Assembly (NCBI GenBank): GCA_905250125.1
Contig: CAJNOL010000128.1
Coordinates: 178,086 to 242,085, forward strand
DNA from: Rotaria sordida
Lineage: Eukaryota; Rotifera; Eurotatoria; Philodinida; Philodinidae
DNA length: 64,000 bases
Direction: 5' to 3'
The notes under the pieces were generated by a model. It was not told the DNA's origin. It saw only the letters and a program-made list of their open reading frames with translations, and made no database searches. Position 1 is the stretch's first letter. Each line of letters begins with the position of its first letter. Positions 1 through 13,200 of this stretch are shown here, in pieces. Made by a program: the position numbers and the translations under genes.

Positions 1-1313
1 CTCATGCCACTTAGATATCTCTTTCACTGAGTTCTTATACTTAGTTTAGTGGATATGGTTGTACATATAGCTCAACTATTTGCTGACAATGTTTAAACTA
101 TCACTGTTGTATTTGTTTATACCACTAACACATTGTTTAATGGTTTTATAATATCTCTCATCAACAATCTATGTACTCGATGATTCGCTAGTTTTACTCG
201 ATCTGTTCCTTTCATTCGTTTCTAACTTTTTAGCTGGCTTGTTGATATCATTTTTACAGAAATTGCAAAATATATACATTCTATCGTGTTAGATACAGTT
301 CCTATCTTCAATGGGTAAAATAAATGTTTTACATTGATTTTGTTTCTTCTGTATCTCAGTATAGGAATATTATAGAAAGTCAATCGTTTTTGAATCATAG
401 CTCATGATTTCTACAAATTTTGTTTAGAAAGTATTTCGATTGGACACATCAGTTATACGTTCTGTATTAAAAGCTTCATTCGTCTAAAACCATGTTTAGA
501 ACAAGAAAACGAATGTGAAGTTTCAGTTGTTGTTATGCAAACATGTCTTTTTATCCAATCTGTTGTTCAAAAAAAGTATTAAAAGTTTTTTATTGAAATG
601 TATAGCGGTCAAATTATAATAATATAAAATTTGTGACCCTATAGTTGGCTATTTCGACGAATTGTGGCGTCCAAAAGCATTTTACGATCCTTAAGCAAAT
701 CAATTTAAATTTTTTAAATTAAGTGTACTCGATAATTCTTTCAATGGACTATGGGTAGAAAACAATCGTAGACTACCTTTAAAAAAAACAATTGACAACT
801 AACACTGTTCGTACACTGAGATACAGGAAACATCATTGACAAAAAAATCTAATATTATTTCTTGTGTATACATGGAATTTTCTCATTAATTCAGTGAAAC
901 TTTTCATGCCTTTCATAAGATATTTGGATAGAAAAGATTTCATAGATCATGACAAATATTTTTGTTAATCTATTCACATTTTGAGATATTTTCTATATCG
1001 AATTATTCAAATTTTATATATATATACATATTTTTTTTTTAAGTCAAAAAAACGAGCAAAGATAAATCGTCTTCCATGCTTATCAAATATCATTCTTTGC
1101 CTATTGAGGTAGTTATCATTTTTTTTAATTCTGGTTACGAAATATTTATCTCACTTTTGATTACAAAAAAATTCTATTTGTCTCTTTAGTGACATTGAAA
1201 TAAACAAATAGAGTAATATATAACATATAAAACGAACGTATTGATTTGAATATTTGTGTATAATGTTAAAGCTTTATCAATTTATTCGTTTCGTCTCAGT
1301 ACGGTATGTTGAT
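1..1313. other. gene-free AT-rich DNA
   Basis: No reading frame with recognisable protein content and no RNA gene was seen on either strand. The stretch holds scattered A/T homopolymer runs and a short TA run near 1017-1027. It may be intergenic DNA or part of a gene that lies left of the window. Confidence 0.5.
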
Positions 1314-2113
1314 ATTATTATTCATTTCAAAATATAAGGTGCTCAACTGTTTTTTGAATAACTTTGGACAGGAACATCATAAAGACCTGCAATTTTCACC
1401 ATTCAATAGAAAAGAGTCGGAGCTATCAAACTATATCGAAATTTGATTGCTCAACAATTAATCAATCAGGTGAGCTTTTGGTGGAGTTTTCCGAAAACAA
1501 TATTCTGAAGCTATTTCTCTTTCGATCTACGCAAGATTGACATTTCTAGCTTGTTCTATTCAAGAGTTGGAAGACTCTTAATTTCAGCCGATTAACCTGT
1601 GATCACCCAAAAAAGCAGCTAAGCACGGGTAATTCACCATGCTGAGTCAAGCAGTGATATTTATTTTTAGATTTGAAATGATCTAACTCTGTTATCTCAA
1701 TACTTCTGAAATTCCATAATCAACGTCCTTGTACGGAAAGAGTTGACATTTCGAAACTAAAAACAAATATCATCATTCGATTCAGCACAGTGAATTGCCC
1801 ATGCCTAGCTACTTTACAGAGTGATCACAGGTCAATTGGATGAAATCGGAGGTCTCAAGAAAAGTCTTATAACTCTCGAGTGAAACAAGCTAGAAATGTC
1901 GGCTTTGTGTAAATCGAAAGAGAAATAGCTTCGGAATATCGTTTTCGAAAATCTTCACCACGAACTTACCTGATTGGTTAATTGATGACCGATCAGATTT
2001 TGTTGGCTTCAAGTCTTCTTTCTTGAATGGTGAAAACCATAGATCTCTATGACGTTCCTATTCAAAATTATTCTAAAAATAGTGGAGCACATTATATTTA
2101 GAAATGAATAATG
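1314..2113. mobile_element. 0.8 kb palindromic (foldback / MITE-like) element
   Basis: Two arms of about 370 bases pair as inverted copies around a centre near 1715. Matching landmarks are ATTCATTTC near 1320 against GAAATGAAT near 2101-2109, GGTGCTCAAC (1338) against GTGGAGCAC (about 2083), and TTTCTCTTTCGAT (about 1516) against ATCGAAAGAGAAA (about 1914). The arms differ at scattered bases and small indels, so the element is old. No transposase is encoded. The right end stops about 45 bases before the ATG of the next gene. Family is unknown; it is most likely a non-autonomous foldback DNA transposon. Confidence 0.8.
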
Positions 2114-2157
2114 GTTTCTATTTGTAGCATTTAATAATTAAAAAATAATTTAGATCA

Positions 2158-3057
2158 ATGTTTTCATCAATAAAACCGGCTTGGTGTTCGAAATTGCCAC
2201 GTCCACAGTATTCTTTACTTGATCGTGTTACAATTCCATCTCAACAATGGTTTCAAGTTTATCGTATTCATCCAAATATATTCGCTATTTATGAGCCATA
2301 TCATTGGGAAGAGACAATTTCTTATCTTGTTATTGGTTCTAAATATTCATTATTAATTGATACTGGTATGGGTATTGGAAATATTCAACAAGTTATTCAA
2401 TCTCTTATTCCTTCAATAACATCACTTAAAGTGATTAATACACATACTCATCATGATCATATTGGTGATAATTGGCGTTTTTCAGGAAAACTTTTAGGTG
2501 TTCATTCAGATTTTACTGAACATAATGCACAAGGTACAATTGAAGAAGCACAAAATGAATTAAAACCAGGTATGATCTGGGAAAAATATTTACCTAAAGA
2601 TTTTAATCCTAAAAATTATCGTATTCATCCATTTCAAATTACTAATTATGTAAAAGAAGATGATCGAATTGATCTTGGTCAAGGACAAGAATTACAAGTT
2701 ATTTCAACTCCTGGTCATTCACCAGATTCAATATCACTTCTTAATGAAAAACAACGTGTATTATTTGCTGGTGATGTTTTCTATCAAGGTCCAATCCTTC
2801 TTTATCGACCGGAAACTAATCTTCAAGATTATTTAATATCATTAGAAAAACTAGCTAAAATTAGTACAAAATTTGATTTAATATTACCTGGTCATAATAT
2901 ACCTAATGTTGAATCAAAATTGATAATTAAAGCAGCTAAAGCCATGCAAGAAATTCTAAATGGAAAATTAATTCCAAAAAAGACAGACGATGGAAAATAT
3001 GATGAATATTCTTTTGGAGAGTTTTCATTTGTTATTGATCAATCTTTTTTATTATAA
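2158..3057 (+). CDS. metallo-beta-lactamase-fold hydrolase, intronless
   Basis: The 299-residue protein has the complete zinc-ligand set of the metallo-beta-lactamase superfamily. The motif HTHHDH spans residues 96-101 (H96, H98, D100, H101), with H187 in TPGHSPDS, D206 in FAGDVF and H246 in LPGHN. LIDTG (66-70) is the usual strand before the first motif. There is no signal peptide or membrane segment, so a soluble intracellular hydrolase is expected; the substrate cannot be read from the sequence. The ATG lies directly after a palindromic element, and a polyadenylation-type AATAAA sits near 3144. Every other intact gene here has introns and this one has none, which could reflect retroposition or horizontal acquisition. 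The fold is certain; the specific reaction is unknown. Confidence 0.9.
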   Translation: MFSSIKPAWCSKLPRPQYSLLDRVTIPSQQWFQVYRIHPNIFAIYEPYHWEETISYLVIGSKYSLLIDTGMGIGNIQQVIQSLIPSITSLKVINTHTHHDHIGDNWRFSGKLLGVHSDFTEHNAQGTIEEAQNELKPGMIWEKYLPKDFNPKNYRIHPFQITNYVKEDDRIDLGQGQELQVISTPGHSPDSISLLNEKQRVLFAGDVFYQGPILLYRPETNLQDYLISLEKLAKISTKFDLILPGHNIPNVESKLIIKAAKAMQEILNGKLIPKKTDDGKYDEYSFGEFSFVIDQSFLL

Positions 3058-6000
3058 AAAAAAAAATTTATTCCACTTGAAGTCATAAATCTTGAAACAA
3101 AAAAACAAATACTTAGGATTGATCAAAAGTTCTAACGACATTAAATAAAAATAAAAAGATATATTTTATTTTATTTTATTAAATGTTCAAAATAGTTGCC
3201 ATAATTATTTATATAAAGTTCCATACTTTTTAACAATTCATCAAATGCGTTTGTTTTTAAACTTTTCTTCTGGAATATTTTGCAATTATTTTACAAAATC
3301 CCACTAGCCAATGATTTTTCCTTTGTTTGGTCAATTAACTTACACTTAATACAATCATTTAACCGAACGAGAATTTTGTACTCTTTTAGAATCTATGCTT
3401 AGAGCTTTTCTATGACTTTTGACTATTGAACTATGAGTAAATCTCGGCAGGACTCAAAAAACATTTTCTCGAGATGTAAAGTCCTTATTTTTCTGAAGAC
3501 GAATTTACTTCTTGCAGACATCAAATAAGTTCTGTAAATATTTATAACACTTGTGAGTGATCTGTATTCTACAAAATAACCCAAGAATGAAGAGTTTTGG
3601 TTAATCTACTAAAAATAGCAGAGTTGTGACAGAGGCTCATTTTGCACTGAAAAGGCGAAAATCGGGAAAAGAGCTGTTTTTCTTGTGATAGACTATAAAA
3701 GCCTTTATTGCATCTCAACATTTGCAACAAATTAACCGTTTTGTAGAGAATTGTTTTCTGTATCTTCCGATATATTCGATAAAGTTTTGTGGTATGTCTG
3801 AAACAAGTTTCATTTAAGGTTATTTTTCTCTTAAAAACAAATGTTGAGTCTTTTTTAGAACTAATTCCAAAATGAATTTATTACATATATAAGAAGAAAT
3901 ATTCTACTATTTATTCATGCAACCGACTCTATAATAGTAACGAGTTTATAAAACTGTTAGCAACGTTGTCAGAATTTTTGATCAGATCTATTAATAGAAT
4001 TAAACAATTTCATTTACGAAAATTTTTCTTTTTTTGAATATCATTTTACAACCAGTAAAGAGCTTTCATTGCTTAATTCGAATTTTTTTAATATATCAAA
4101 ATAATTATTATTGGTTTGCTTTCTTTCTAAAATAGGTTATTTTTGAAGGGCTTCAAGTAGCAAATAACTTTATTTATATGATCATAAAATAAAAATATTA
4201 AACCGTTTTTTAGTAAAAATATGAAATAATTTTATTATATTGATTTACACTATGTATAAAAAAATACAAGATGTAAACTTGACATGTATGTAAGATACTA
4301 GTGCAAATATATATCAGTGATGCAGAAGAACTTAAAAAAATTGACTGTACTACCGATGTTAAGAGTACTTATAATGTTAGGTAAGAATATAAAAAAGTCA
4401 AATATTGATTTGTTCTTCGTAATATTATATTGACTTAAACACGTTTATCAGAAATTGATTCAAATTAAATGAATGCATTAATATTGATTATTAAACTTCA
4501 ATGATATACGTTTGAAGTTTTTTCTTTTTTTGTATTTTTTCTTTGAAAATCTATTTATGGCTTTTAACGAGCACGTGATAGACGTATAAAGCAAAAAAAT
4601 GATGCTAATGATAATGAATTTCCTTTTATTGTATGTGAAAAATAATTTTTTGTTACTCAAATATATCATTTTTCTAGCAACAATGTCTCCCTATGGCATC
4701 ATCATATGTCTCGTCTTGTTTTCATTTCCTCAATTAGACGTCTGATTGAATATATATAGACAGGTTGACACGAATCGATTTGAACGTTACTAGACATTAC
4801 TTGTTGGTTACTAATGTTCTTGACCAAGTGAACACAACATAGTCATCAAATTTCAAACGTCTTTAATTAGTCTTTTTTTTTTCTATCTTCGTTTCCGTAC
4901 AATTAGAGAGAAGTCAAATTGCGCGACGACGACGACGACAAAATCGGATGTCGTCAGTTGAGTCTGATTCCTCGAGTGTACACTTTCTTTTATTCATTTG
5001 TCTGTCTGTCTATCGTTTTCTTCTTTTTTTTTTTTTTTGTACATATACATGCAACTAAGTAAAGTAAGTAACTCGACCGACAAGTTCAAACAGCATAAGA
5101 AATTAAAAACAAATATAGGAAATAATCATTGTGTCGACCCAAATAAATAAACTTTTTTTTTCTTTTTTTATTTTATATATATTAATATTACATCATATTA
5201 AGCTAAATATATTTATTAGCCTTGATTTAAATATACCTATTTAAGAATACATCAATAATGCGGAAATGAAAGACGACATATATATAGACTGTTCAAGAGT
5301 TTAATATTCTCAGTCGATCAATCATTCAATCTTAAATAAAAAGAAAACAGAAGTGAACAAGTGACTAACATTGAATAGATGAGACTACTTAGACGATTGG
5401 ATGAGAAAAAGAAAAGAGACCAGAGGGCATATGAAACGAGCAAAGTGATTTTTCAATAAGCGAACATGAAAAGTACCATCTCTATAGCGGGTTGAGCCTA
5501 AGATGATAAGTAGACGACGACAACGATGAGAACGACGTCTATTGTCTCGAGATGAGAGAGTACGAGAAAGAGACGCCGCCGTAAGCGAATATATCAGAAG
5601 ATGATGATGAACAACTGATGGCAATTCGTAAGTAGGTGGAAAGTCGTCCGAACTTCATCATATACGCATACATACAATGACTATAGTGACCACGAAAATC
5701 GATTTCGTAATCTTTAACCTTTACACATAAATGAGAATATACGTATGTGGTGTGAAGAACAATCAAAAAAGGTGTGTGTACCTAAGGAAAAAGATCCGAT
5801 TACCGGAACGATTCAATGATAAATGATGAAAGAGATACAACATGCTCTTTTCTTTTTGCCTTCTTTCTTTCATTATATTTATACAATATAAAAGCTAGGT
5901 GTATAACAACGTAAGTGAACATAATGCTGTAAAAAAAATAATTAAGAACAAACAAGAAAAAAAAATCATCTTGAATACACAAATGATGTGAGAAGATCGA

Positions 6001-6376
6001 TTAGACAATGACAACGACGTTAGAGATGATGTAATAACTAACAAACTAAACGTGTATCAAACATTGACGACAAAACGTGCTTGTGCTTTTTGCACCCTGA
6101 TGATGCAGAAAAATACACGATATATCTTTTCTCTTTTATATTGTATTTATATATATCTAAATGTGTGTATACTAATGCTTGCCCTTCTCTTCTCTTCTCT
6201 TCTTCTCCGTAATACCAAAATGATTACAAAAATTCCAATGAACAACTAAAAAGAAGTTACACAATGCAAAAGAAGACGTCACTATTCGTGCCCTTTTGGT
6301 TCTACGTGATGTTAATCATAATGTTGATGATAAGTGGGAGAGGCATACACCTTCTGTAGTTTGTTCCCAACGAATT

Positions 6377-6396
6377 AATATATATATATATATATA
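6377..6396. repeat. (TA)n microsatellite
   Basis: About ten uninterrupted TA units. Confidence 0.9.
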
Positions 6397-8586
6397 GAAT
6401 TAGAAAATACATTATTAGAATATACAGTCGATGATAGATCGCCTATTGACGAACATACAAATGGACAGTCGATCGATCAGCTACTAATTGTTGTTCATCA
6501 TAATTTTCCATTTGTATATTATTCATTAGTGTTCGACTAGACGAAATAAGATATTTGATGACAGATAGAAAGAAATCTCATTCTTTCTTTTTTTTTTTCT
6601 TCTTCATAATCCTTTTAGTGGTGTATGAAGGTTGTTGAATGTGACATTTTTAAAAGAGACATTGATATGGAAGGTATACCTTGCAGGCTAAACGGCTCAT
6701 TAATGAACCAGTCAATTTAACAACCTCAGTGATTGACAATGTACGGATATAGGTTTGTTCTACAATTTTGTATAGAATTTATTCATACATTAATTGCTTC
6801 GATGAAAATATTTTCTTTCACAATTGTTGAATTTCTTTTAAGAGAACATACATACAATTGATGTTATTTCAAGGCCAGTTCATTTGCTTTGCCGCAATAT
6901 ATATGATTTTGAGGCCCTTTCGTACTAATTCACCTAAAGGCATTGTATTCGCTCCTCCTCATGTTCGTTCATTTATATATACATACACTTAAAAGCGCGA
7001 GAACGAAGAAAAAAAGTAGTGCACCATTAGAATGTATATTCTATATTGTGTATGTGTGAGAAGTATATGTGTACAATATGTGTATGATTGACAGTGGCAG
7101 CAGTATTTGAGGAGTAGTAAAAAAAAAAGAACATCATTCTTAATTCATTTATTTTCATTTCTTTCTCTCATGCTCAACATCGGATGGTAATGTATAGACG
7201 AACGAAAACAGATTATTGCTTTTCATTAGACAAATTGTTCTTGCCTGTTGTTATTGTACCTATTCGTCTAATTTATGGATCTTAATTTTTCATTGTATGT
7301 TGATCGAGAAAATCGAGTATAGAACTAATTTGACTGTCAAAATAGACATTTTTTTTTCTAGACAATGTCAAAGATTGATAATAATCCTTTTTCTATACAT
7401 CTTTTGTTTCGTAATTTCTTTTTCTTTTTTTTTTTTTTTTTTTCTTGAATAGTCACGCTTACTAATTTTATGCACATCTCTTATCAAAACGGATGCTGTC
7501 ATTGTGACAGAAGATATGTGTAACTTGAGATCTTCATTACCTTGTAAATAATAAATGGAAATATCTTTTGTATAAAGTCTCCGGAATTACAAATACCATT
7601 GTAAAGTTCAAGGTTATTTCTTTTTTATACTTTAACTTCCTGAATTTGTGTGAGCGTCCGCATACATACGTAGAAAGGCCGGCGTCTATCTAATCAATAA
7701 CCATACACCTCGACGCTTTGTCATTTGTGCAAAAGCTTTTGTGTTCTTCACTTGCACATTACACACACACGCCTACCCTTCTTTTCAATATGCTAATAAT
7801 TGTTCAAGCTCAATCTTTTATTCTATTATTATTATAAAGAAGCTCATTCTGTAATTAAACTAAGCTGTTTGAAAAACTGTCCATCTATATCGTCTTTATT
7901 ATGAAGGACAAACGATTCGATGATTATTTTTGACATGAGATGATTTATTTATGAGAAAAAAGAAAAAAAGAGAGAATGATAATCGATCATTTATCCCTTG
8001 TGATCATCAAACAGTAGACAAATTGAAATTGTATTTAACGAGTCGTTTCGATGAGGTAATACTACTTGTATGTTTAAGTGGAACAAAAGAAAGAAGGGGA
8101 GGGACGAAAAAAAAAAGAAAGAATACATTGTCACAGATGTTGTTGAAGATAAAAAAAAATAGTTAACTCCTTTCTTCTGTTGAATATTGAACAACGGTGA
8201 AGATGAATATAAGGAGGTTTATTGCCTCTTGACGAATGCAGCAGCCGTGTGCGCTTTACAGTTGCGTCACGTGTATGCATATAAAGCCTAAAAATTTGTT
8301 ATGGAAAAGTCATGGTCCTATCCGATGGCACCATGTGTTGGCCAACGCTACTACCAACTAATACTATAGTGCTTTGAGAGCGATTACGCCATTTTTAGTT
8401 CTACGCGCACATAGCTCAGGTGCGTGCGTGCGTGTAACATTTTGTATGCGTATGCTTTTTCTTCTCGTTTGCAATGTGTGTGCATGAGTTCAGCGTACAT
8501 ATATATAGAAGATAATGTCTTCCTTCTCTTCTTCTATTGTTACTTCTGTTGCTACTACCGGTGAGCAAACATTAAGGTGAGACTGA

Positions 8587-8605
8587 ATATATATATATAT
8601 ATATA
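8587..8605. repeat. (AT)n microsatellite
   Basis: About nine uninterrupted AT units; another, shorter TA run follows near 8628-8645. Confidence 0.85.
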
Positions 8606-8930
8606 CAAATGAAGGTTGACCGAAGCCATATATGTGTATATATATGCTGACAAAGTTGAGTGGATGAGTACAACGACAATGATCAAAAAGGCCGTCATGA
8701 TCGCATAATTTCATATGTCTAGGTTTTCAAGTAGTACCCGCGGCGACTATTGGATTCTAATAAGCCTTTTCATTTTTTCTTTTTTTTTATTGAAGAATAA
8801 CTTTTCTTTTCTAATGTTTTAAGCTTCTGTTGCTTTTATTTTAGTTCAGGCAATTTTCGTTTTGTAGTATGCTACTTAATCGTTTTCACTCAGCAGGAGA
8901 AGCAGAGACGATTGATTGAATAAGTAGATA

Positions 8931-8956
8931 GGAGAGAGAGAGAGAGAGAGAGAGAA
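8931..8956. repeat. (GA)n microsatellite
   Basis: An uninterrupted run of about 12 GA units inside a longer purine-rich tract that reaches about 9060. Confidence 0.9.
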
Positions 8957-9328
8957 GGAGAATGAACAGAAGAAAAAGAGAAGAATAGTAAGCGAGAAAA
9001 AGAAATAAGAGAATTATGATTATTCTTCAGGGAAAGAGAAGAAAAAGAAAAATGAGAGAACAAAAGAGTGAGCAGTCTTAAATGAACTAGTTGTTTTTTG
9101 AAGTCGAAATTTTTTCAGCCGGAAAAATATGATGATGCTTCGAGAGTGAGTATCTTTAACTAGCATAGCTTCTTTTTTTTTTTTCATCTTCAACAAACTT
9201 GTCATACGTCATTTTTATTTTTCTCTTTGAATTAAAATACGTACATGATCTCAAACGACATGTCCGTATTATATTTTTGGTCCATTTGATGATGCATTTT
9301 GATGGCTACTTTGCACCTTTATGTGTAT

Positions 9329-9371
9329 GTATATATATATATATATATACTCATATAGATATATATATATA
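9329..9371. repeat. (TA)n microsatellite pair
   Basis: Two TA runs (about 9329-9349 and 9355-9371) separated by a few bases. Confidence 0.85.
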
Positions 9372-9569
9372 AAGTCTTGTCATAGAAGCTTTTGTATGTA
9401 TAAATGAGTGTGTATATAATCGCCGCCCTACTTTTTTCTCTATTCGATGATGATGAGCGTAGCGGGAGATCTCCCATCCGTACTCGTCATTTCCGCTTGT
9501 CAAACCATGTCGCCGGCAAAAGACCAAAGAGAGGAATATGATGCACATAATGATGTCTCTTATTCTTAT

Positions 9570-9602
9570 TCTTCTCTCTCTCTCTCTCTCCCTCTCTCTG
9601 TC
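9570..9602. repeat. (TC)n microsatellite
   Basis: A TC run with one C interruption, in a pyrimidine-rich tract. Confidence 0.85.
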
Positions 9603-10210
9603 TCTTGCTTTTTTTCATGTCGGAACTTGTATAAGTTGAAAATTGAAGAGTAGTTGTAGTACTATATTGAACGAATAAAAGAGAGTAAACGTGTATATTT
9701 TAATTAGTGCCTATGTGTTCGATTAGATTTCAATCGTCGTATACGATTATAAGTAATGTTCAAAATTCATTCTCAAGAGAAAAAGAGTAGTGTATGCGTG
9801 TGTTTGTGTTTCTGACTGTACCGTACACATGTAAAGATTCAAAGTGACCGATCCGACTCGATCACATACACATTTTATTCAATTTGTATATGAACTATGA
9901 ATTGATATGCTTCTTTACTCTTTTAAAAACAACATGATCGATGGACACGTCAGGCTTCCGCCAGACTAGAACCCATTTAGCACCTGTTCTTGGACTAAGG
10001 TGTGTATACTCTTTGTGCTTCATTAAAATTAAGAAAAAGACGAAGCGAAATATGAACCATATGAGAAATTATATGTATGTTTCTAATTGATTAAAGAAAC
10101 AAGACTACTATGTTTTTTTTTCATAAAAAGAAATGTGTTTTTAACAAAATCATTCACTCTTTTTGTTTTTCTTTTTCTTTTTATTCAAGGTAATTAATCT
10201 ATAATTGATA

Positions 10211-13200
10211 ATGATGAAAAATAGTTTCGTATTATTCATATTTATTCTTTTAACTTTATCATATATATTTTGTGATCCTATTGAATTATCCGAAATAATT
10301 ATTCCTGAACATACACCAATTGGTCATTTATTATTAACACTTAATCCTTTAATAACATATGAAAAATATTCATATCGTTTTGTTAATAATAATTATCGTG
10401 AAATTCAACAATATTTTTCTTTAAATTCATCAAATGGTCAATTACATATTGTTAATGATATTGATCGTGAAAAAATTTGTTTACATAGATATAATAAATG
10501 TAAATTTTTATTAAAAATTTTCGAATTATATCATGAAACACTTTATCATATACCAATATTAATTGAAGATATTAATGATCATCGACCAATATTTCCTTAT
10601 GAATCATCTATAATTCAATTACATATATCAGAAAATTCACCACCATATCAATCAAAATTATTTATTCAACAAGCATATGATCAAGATCAAATAGATAATC
10701 AAAAACAATTAAAATATCAATTAAAAACTATTGAAGAAAATTTTCCATTTCGTCTTGAAACTAATATTGATACATCAAATCGTTTAGCACTTGTTCTTAT
10801 TCAACCACTTGATCGTGAAGTCATTGATTCATATAATTGTACATTACATGTAACAGATACAGCTGAACATGATGAACAATTACATATTATGATTATTATT
10901 GATGATGTCAATGATCAATCACCAATGTAAGTACAAAAAAAAATTTTCTTAATATTATGTTTGAATATGAATTCAAAAAAGATATCAATTCGATAGATTC
11001 TAAATAGACATAGGAATGATTCGACGGCAGGTGTGACGACGAAGAAGAAAAAGAATATTCCACCTTTTGATTCCGAAGATAGTTTCGAAAGCTCAATATT
11101 TTTCCTACAACTGTTACTAGCTGCAGTTTTGGATAGAAGGCCGATCTGACTCAGAATTCTTCCGCTCAATTACTTAAGCTCTTCGCACAAGTACTAGCCA
11201 CAGCGTAGTTAGTATGCTATCATACGGATGATCCGAGACAATAGCTGTTAGTAACTTGTCTAAAGTGACGTTGAGACTCAAACACAGTATCTTGGTAGTA
11301 CTTGCCAAACAACTTAAGCATTCAGTCATAGCAGCGCAGATGTGGCACTCCCTCCCCGTTAAATCAAGAAAACTATTTCATGTGGTCTCTTAACAAAAAG
11401 TCTTTACATTCCCACGATGTTGTTTGTCTCGGAGACAATGTTCCTCCGAATATCGTGTTGGCCCTCTCGGAGCTTGTAGTTCTTGTACTATGTATTCCCA
11501 ACAATAGGTGTTCACCTCTCTAGAAGAGAAAACCTGGATAAAACATTGATCTTGGGTCAGCTCTGGATAGACAATGAAAGAATTATAATAATTTCAATGT
11601 ATGAAAACTTTAATTATGTTTTAGTTTTGACAATGATATCTATTCAATTGAATTATCAGAAAATAGTTCAATAAATACAACTATTCTTCGAGTTCATGCC
11701 TCTGATACTGATATTGGTTTAAATGGAGAAATAATTTATGATTTTATAGATGCTTCAAAACAATATTCTAATACATTTTCATTAGATAAACAAACAGGTC
11801 TTATTCGTCTTCGTTCATTAGTTGATTATGAACAACGTTCATCATATATATTTTATATACAAGCACGTGATTTAGGTAAAGAACCACGTTCATCACAAAC
11901 ATTAGTAAATATAACTATATTGGATGAAAATGATTGTGCACCAAAAATAAGTTTTCGTTTTCTACCTGAAATAATCTATAAACCATCAAAATCTCTTATT
12001 GAAATATCAGAAAATTATCCAATTGATAAATTTTTTGCACAAATAATTGTTACAGATGATGATAGTGATTATCGTGGACAAACACGTTTATGGTTTGAAA
12101 TAAATGATATAGATAAAGATAATGATCAATCATTTTATTTATATCAAATAGATAATTCAACATATTTTTTTAATCGTACAAAACCTTTTGATTTTGAATT
12201 ACAACAATCAAATAGTTTAATATTTTATGCACAAGATTTTGATAGAAAAAATCCATTACAAACAAAACAAATTTTAACAATAAATATTCTTGATGAAAAT
12301 GATAATCATCCAAAATTTTCTCATCCATTTTATCATTTAAAATTAAATGAAAATAATCAAATAAATAGTTTTTTAACACAAATTGAAGCATATGATCCTG
12401 ATAGTGGTGAAAATGGTCGTTTAACATATGAAATATTAACAAATGAAACATCTTTACCATTTTATATTGATATAAATACTGGTATGCTTTATTGTTCAAA
12501 ATCTTTAGATCGTGAAAAATGTGATCGTTATGATTTTTATATAATTGCGCATGATCATGGTTATCCATTAAGTTTATCAACAAATATTCATATAAGAATT
12601 GATATAAATGATTTAAATGATAATAAACCATTATTTGAATATGATAAATATGAATTTTCAATTGAAGAAAATTCTTATCTATCAAAATCAATTGGTTTTA
12701 TACATGCATATGATTTAGATTTAAATACAAAATTAATTTATTATATTGAAAATGAACAAAAATTAAAATATCCTTTTTTTATAAATCAAAATGGACAATT
12801 ATTAATAAAAAATTTTCTTGATCGTGAAAAACAAGATTTATATTTATTAAATATAACTGTATCAGATAATTATTTTAAAACAACTGTACCTGTTATAATA
12901 CGAATATTAGATATAAATGATTGTATACCAATATGGAATAAACCATCAGAAAATAATACAATATTAATTATAAATAAAGATCGTATTATAATTGGAACAT
13001 CTATTGTTACAATTGAAGCTAGTGATCAAGATGATAAAATAAATGGAAATGGTTTAGTTAGTTATACAATTGAAGATATTGAACCATTCTATGATGATTT
13101 TTTAATATTATTAAATACAGGTGAATTAATATTAAATTCTACACCTATTAATAGACGTTATCGTATATTAATTAAAGCTAAAGATAATGGAAAATTAATA

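Larger units (their letters stand above)
3058..10210. other. 7 kb gene-free region upstream of the protocadherin
   Basis: No convincing exon was found on either strand. The many short open frames lack protein-like composition. From about 4.9 kb the DNA is rich in simple repeats and T-tracts and has a visibly higher density of CG dinucleotides (for example CGACGACGACGACGACA near 4923) than the flanks. It probably holds the promoter, 5' UTR or regulatory DNA of the protocadherin that starts at 10211, but no specific element could be recognised. Confidence 0.5.

Noticed and set aside
11300-11400. A peptide with QMWHSLPVKSRK in protocadherin intron 1 that recalls the C-terminal WNSLP motif of LINE reverse transcriptases
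   Set aside because: The match is about ten residues, no upstream reverse-transcriptase motif follows in any frame, and no 3' tail was seen.
12170-12691. 173-codon minus-strand open frame
   Set aside because: It is the mirror of the protocadherin repeats (AT-rich, biased codons) and has no protein-like features.
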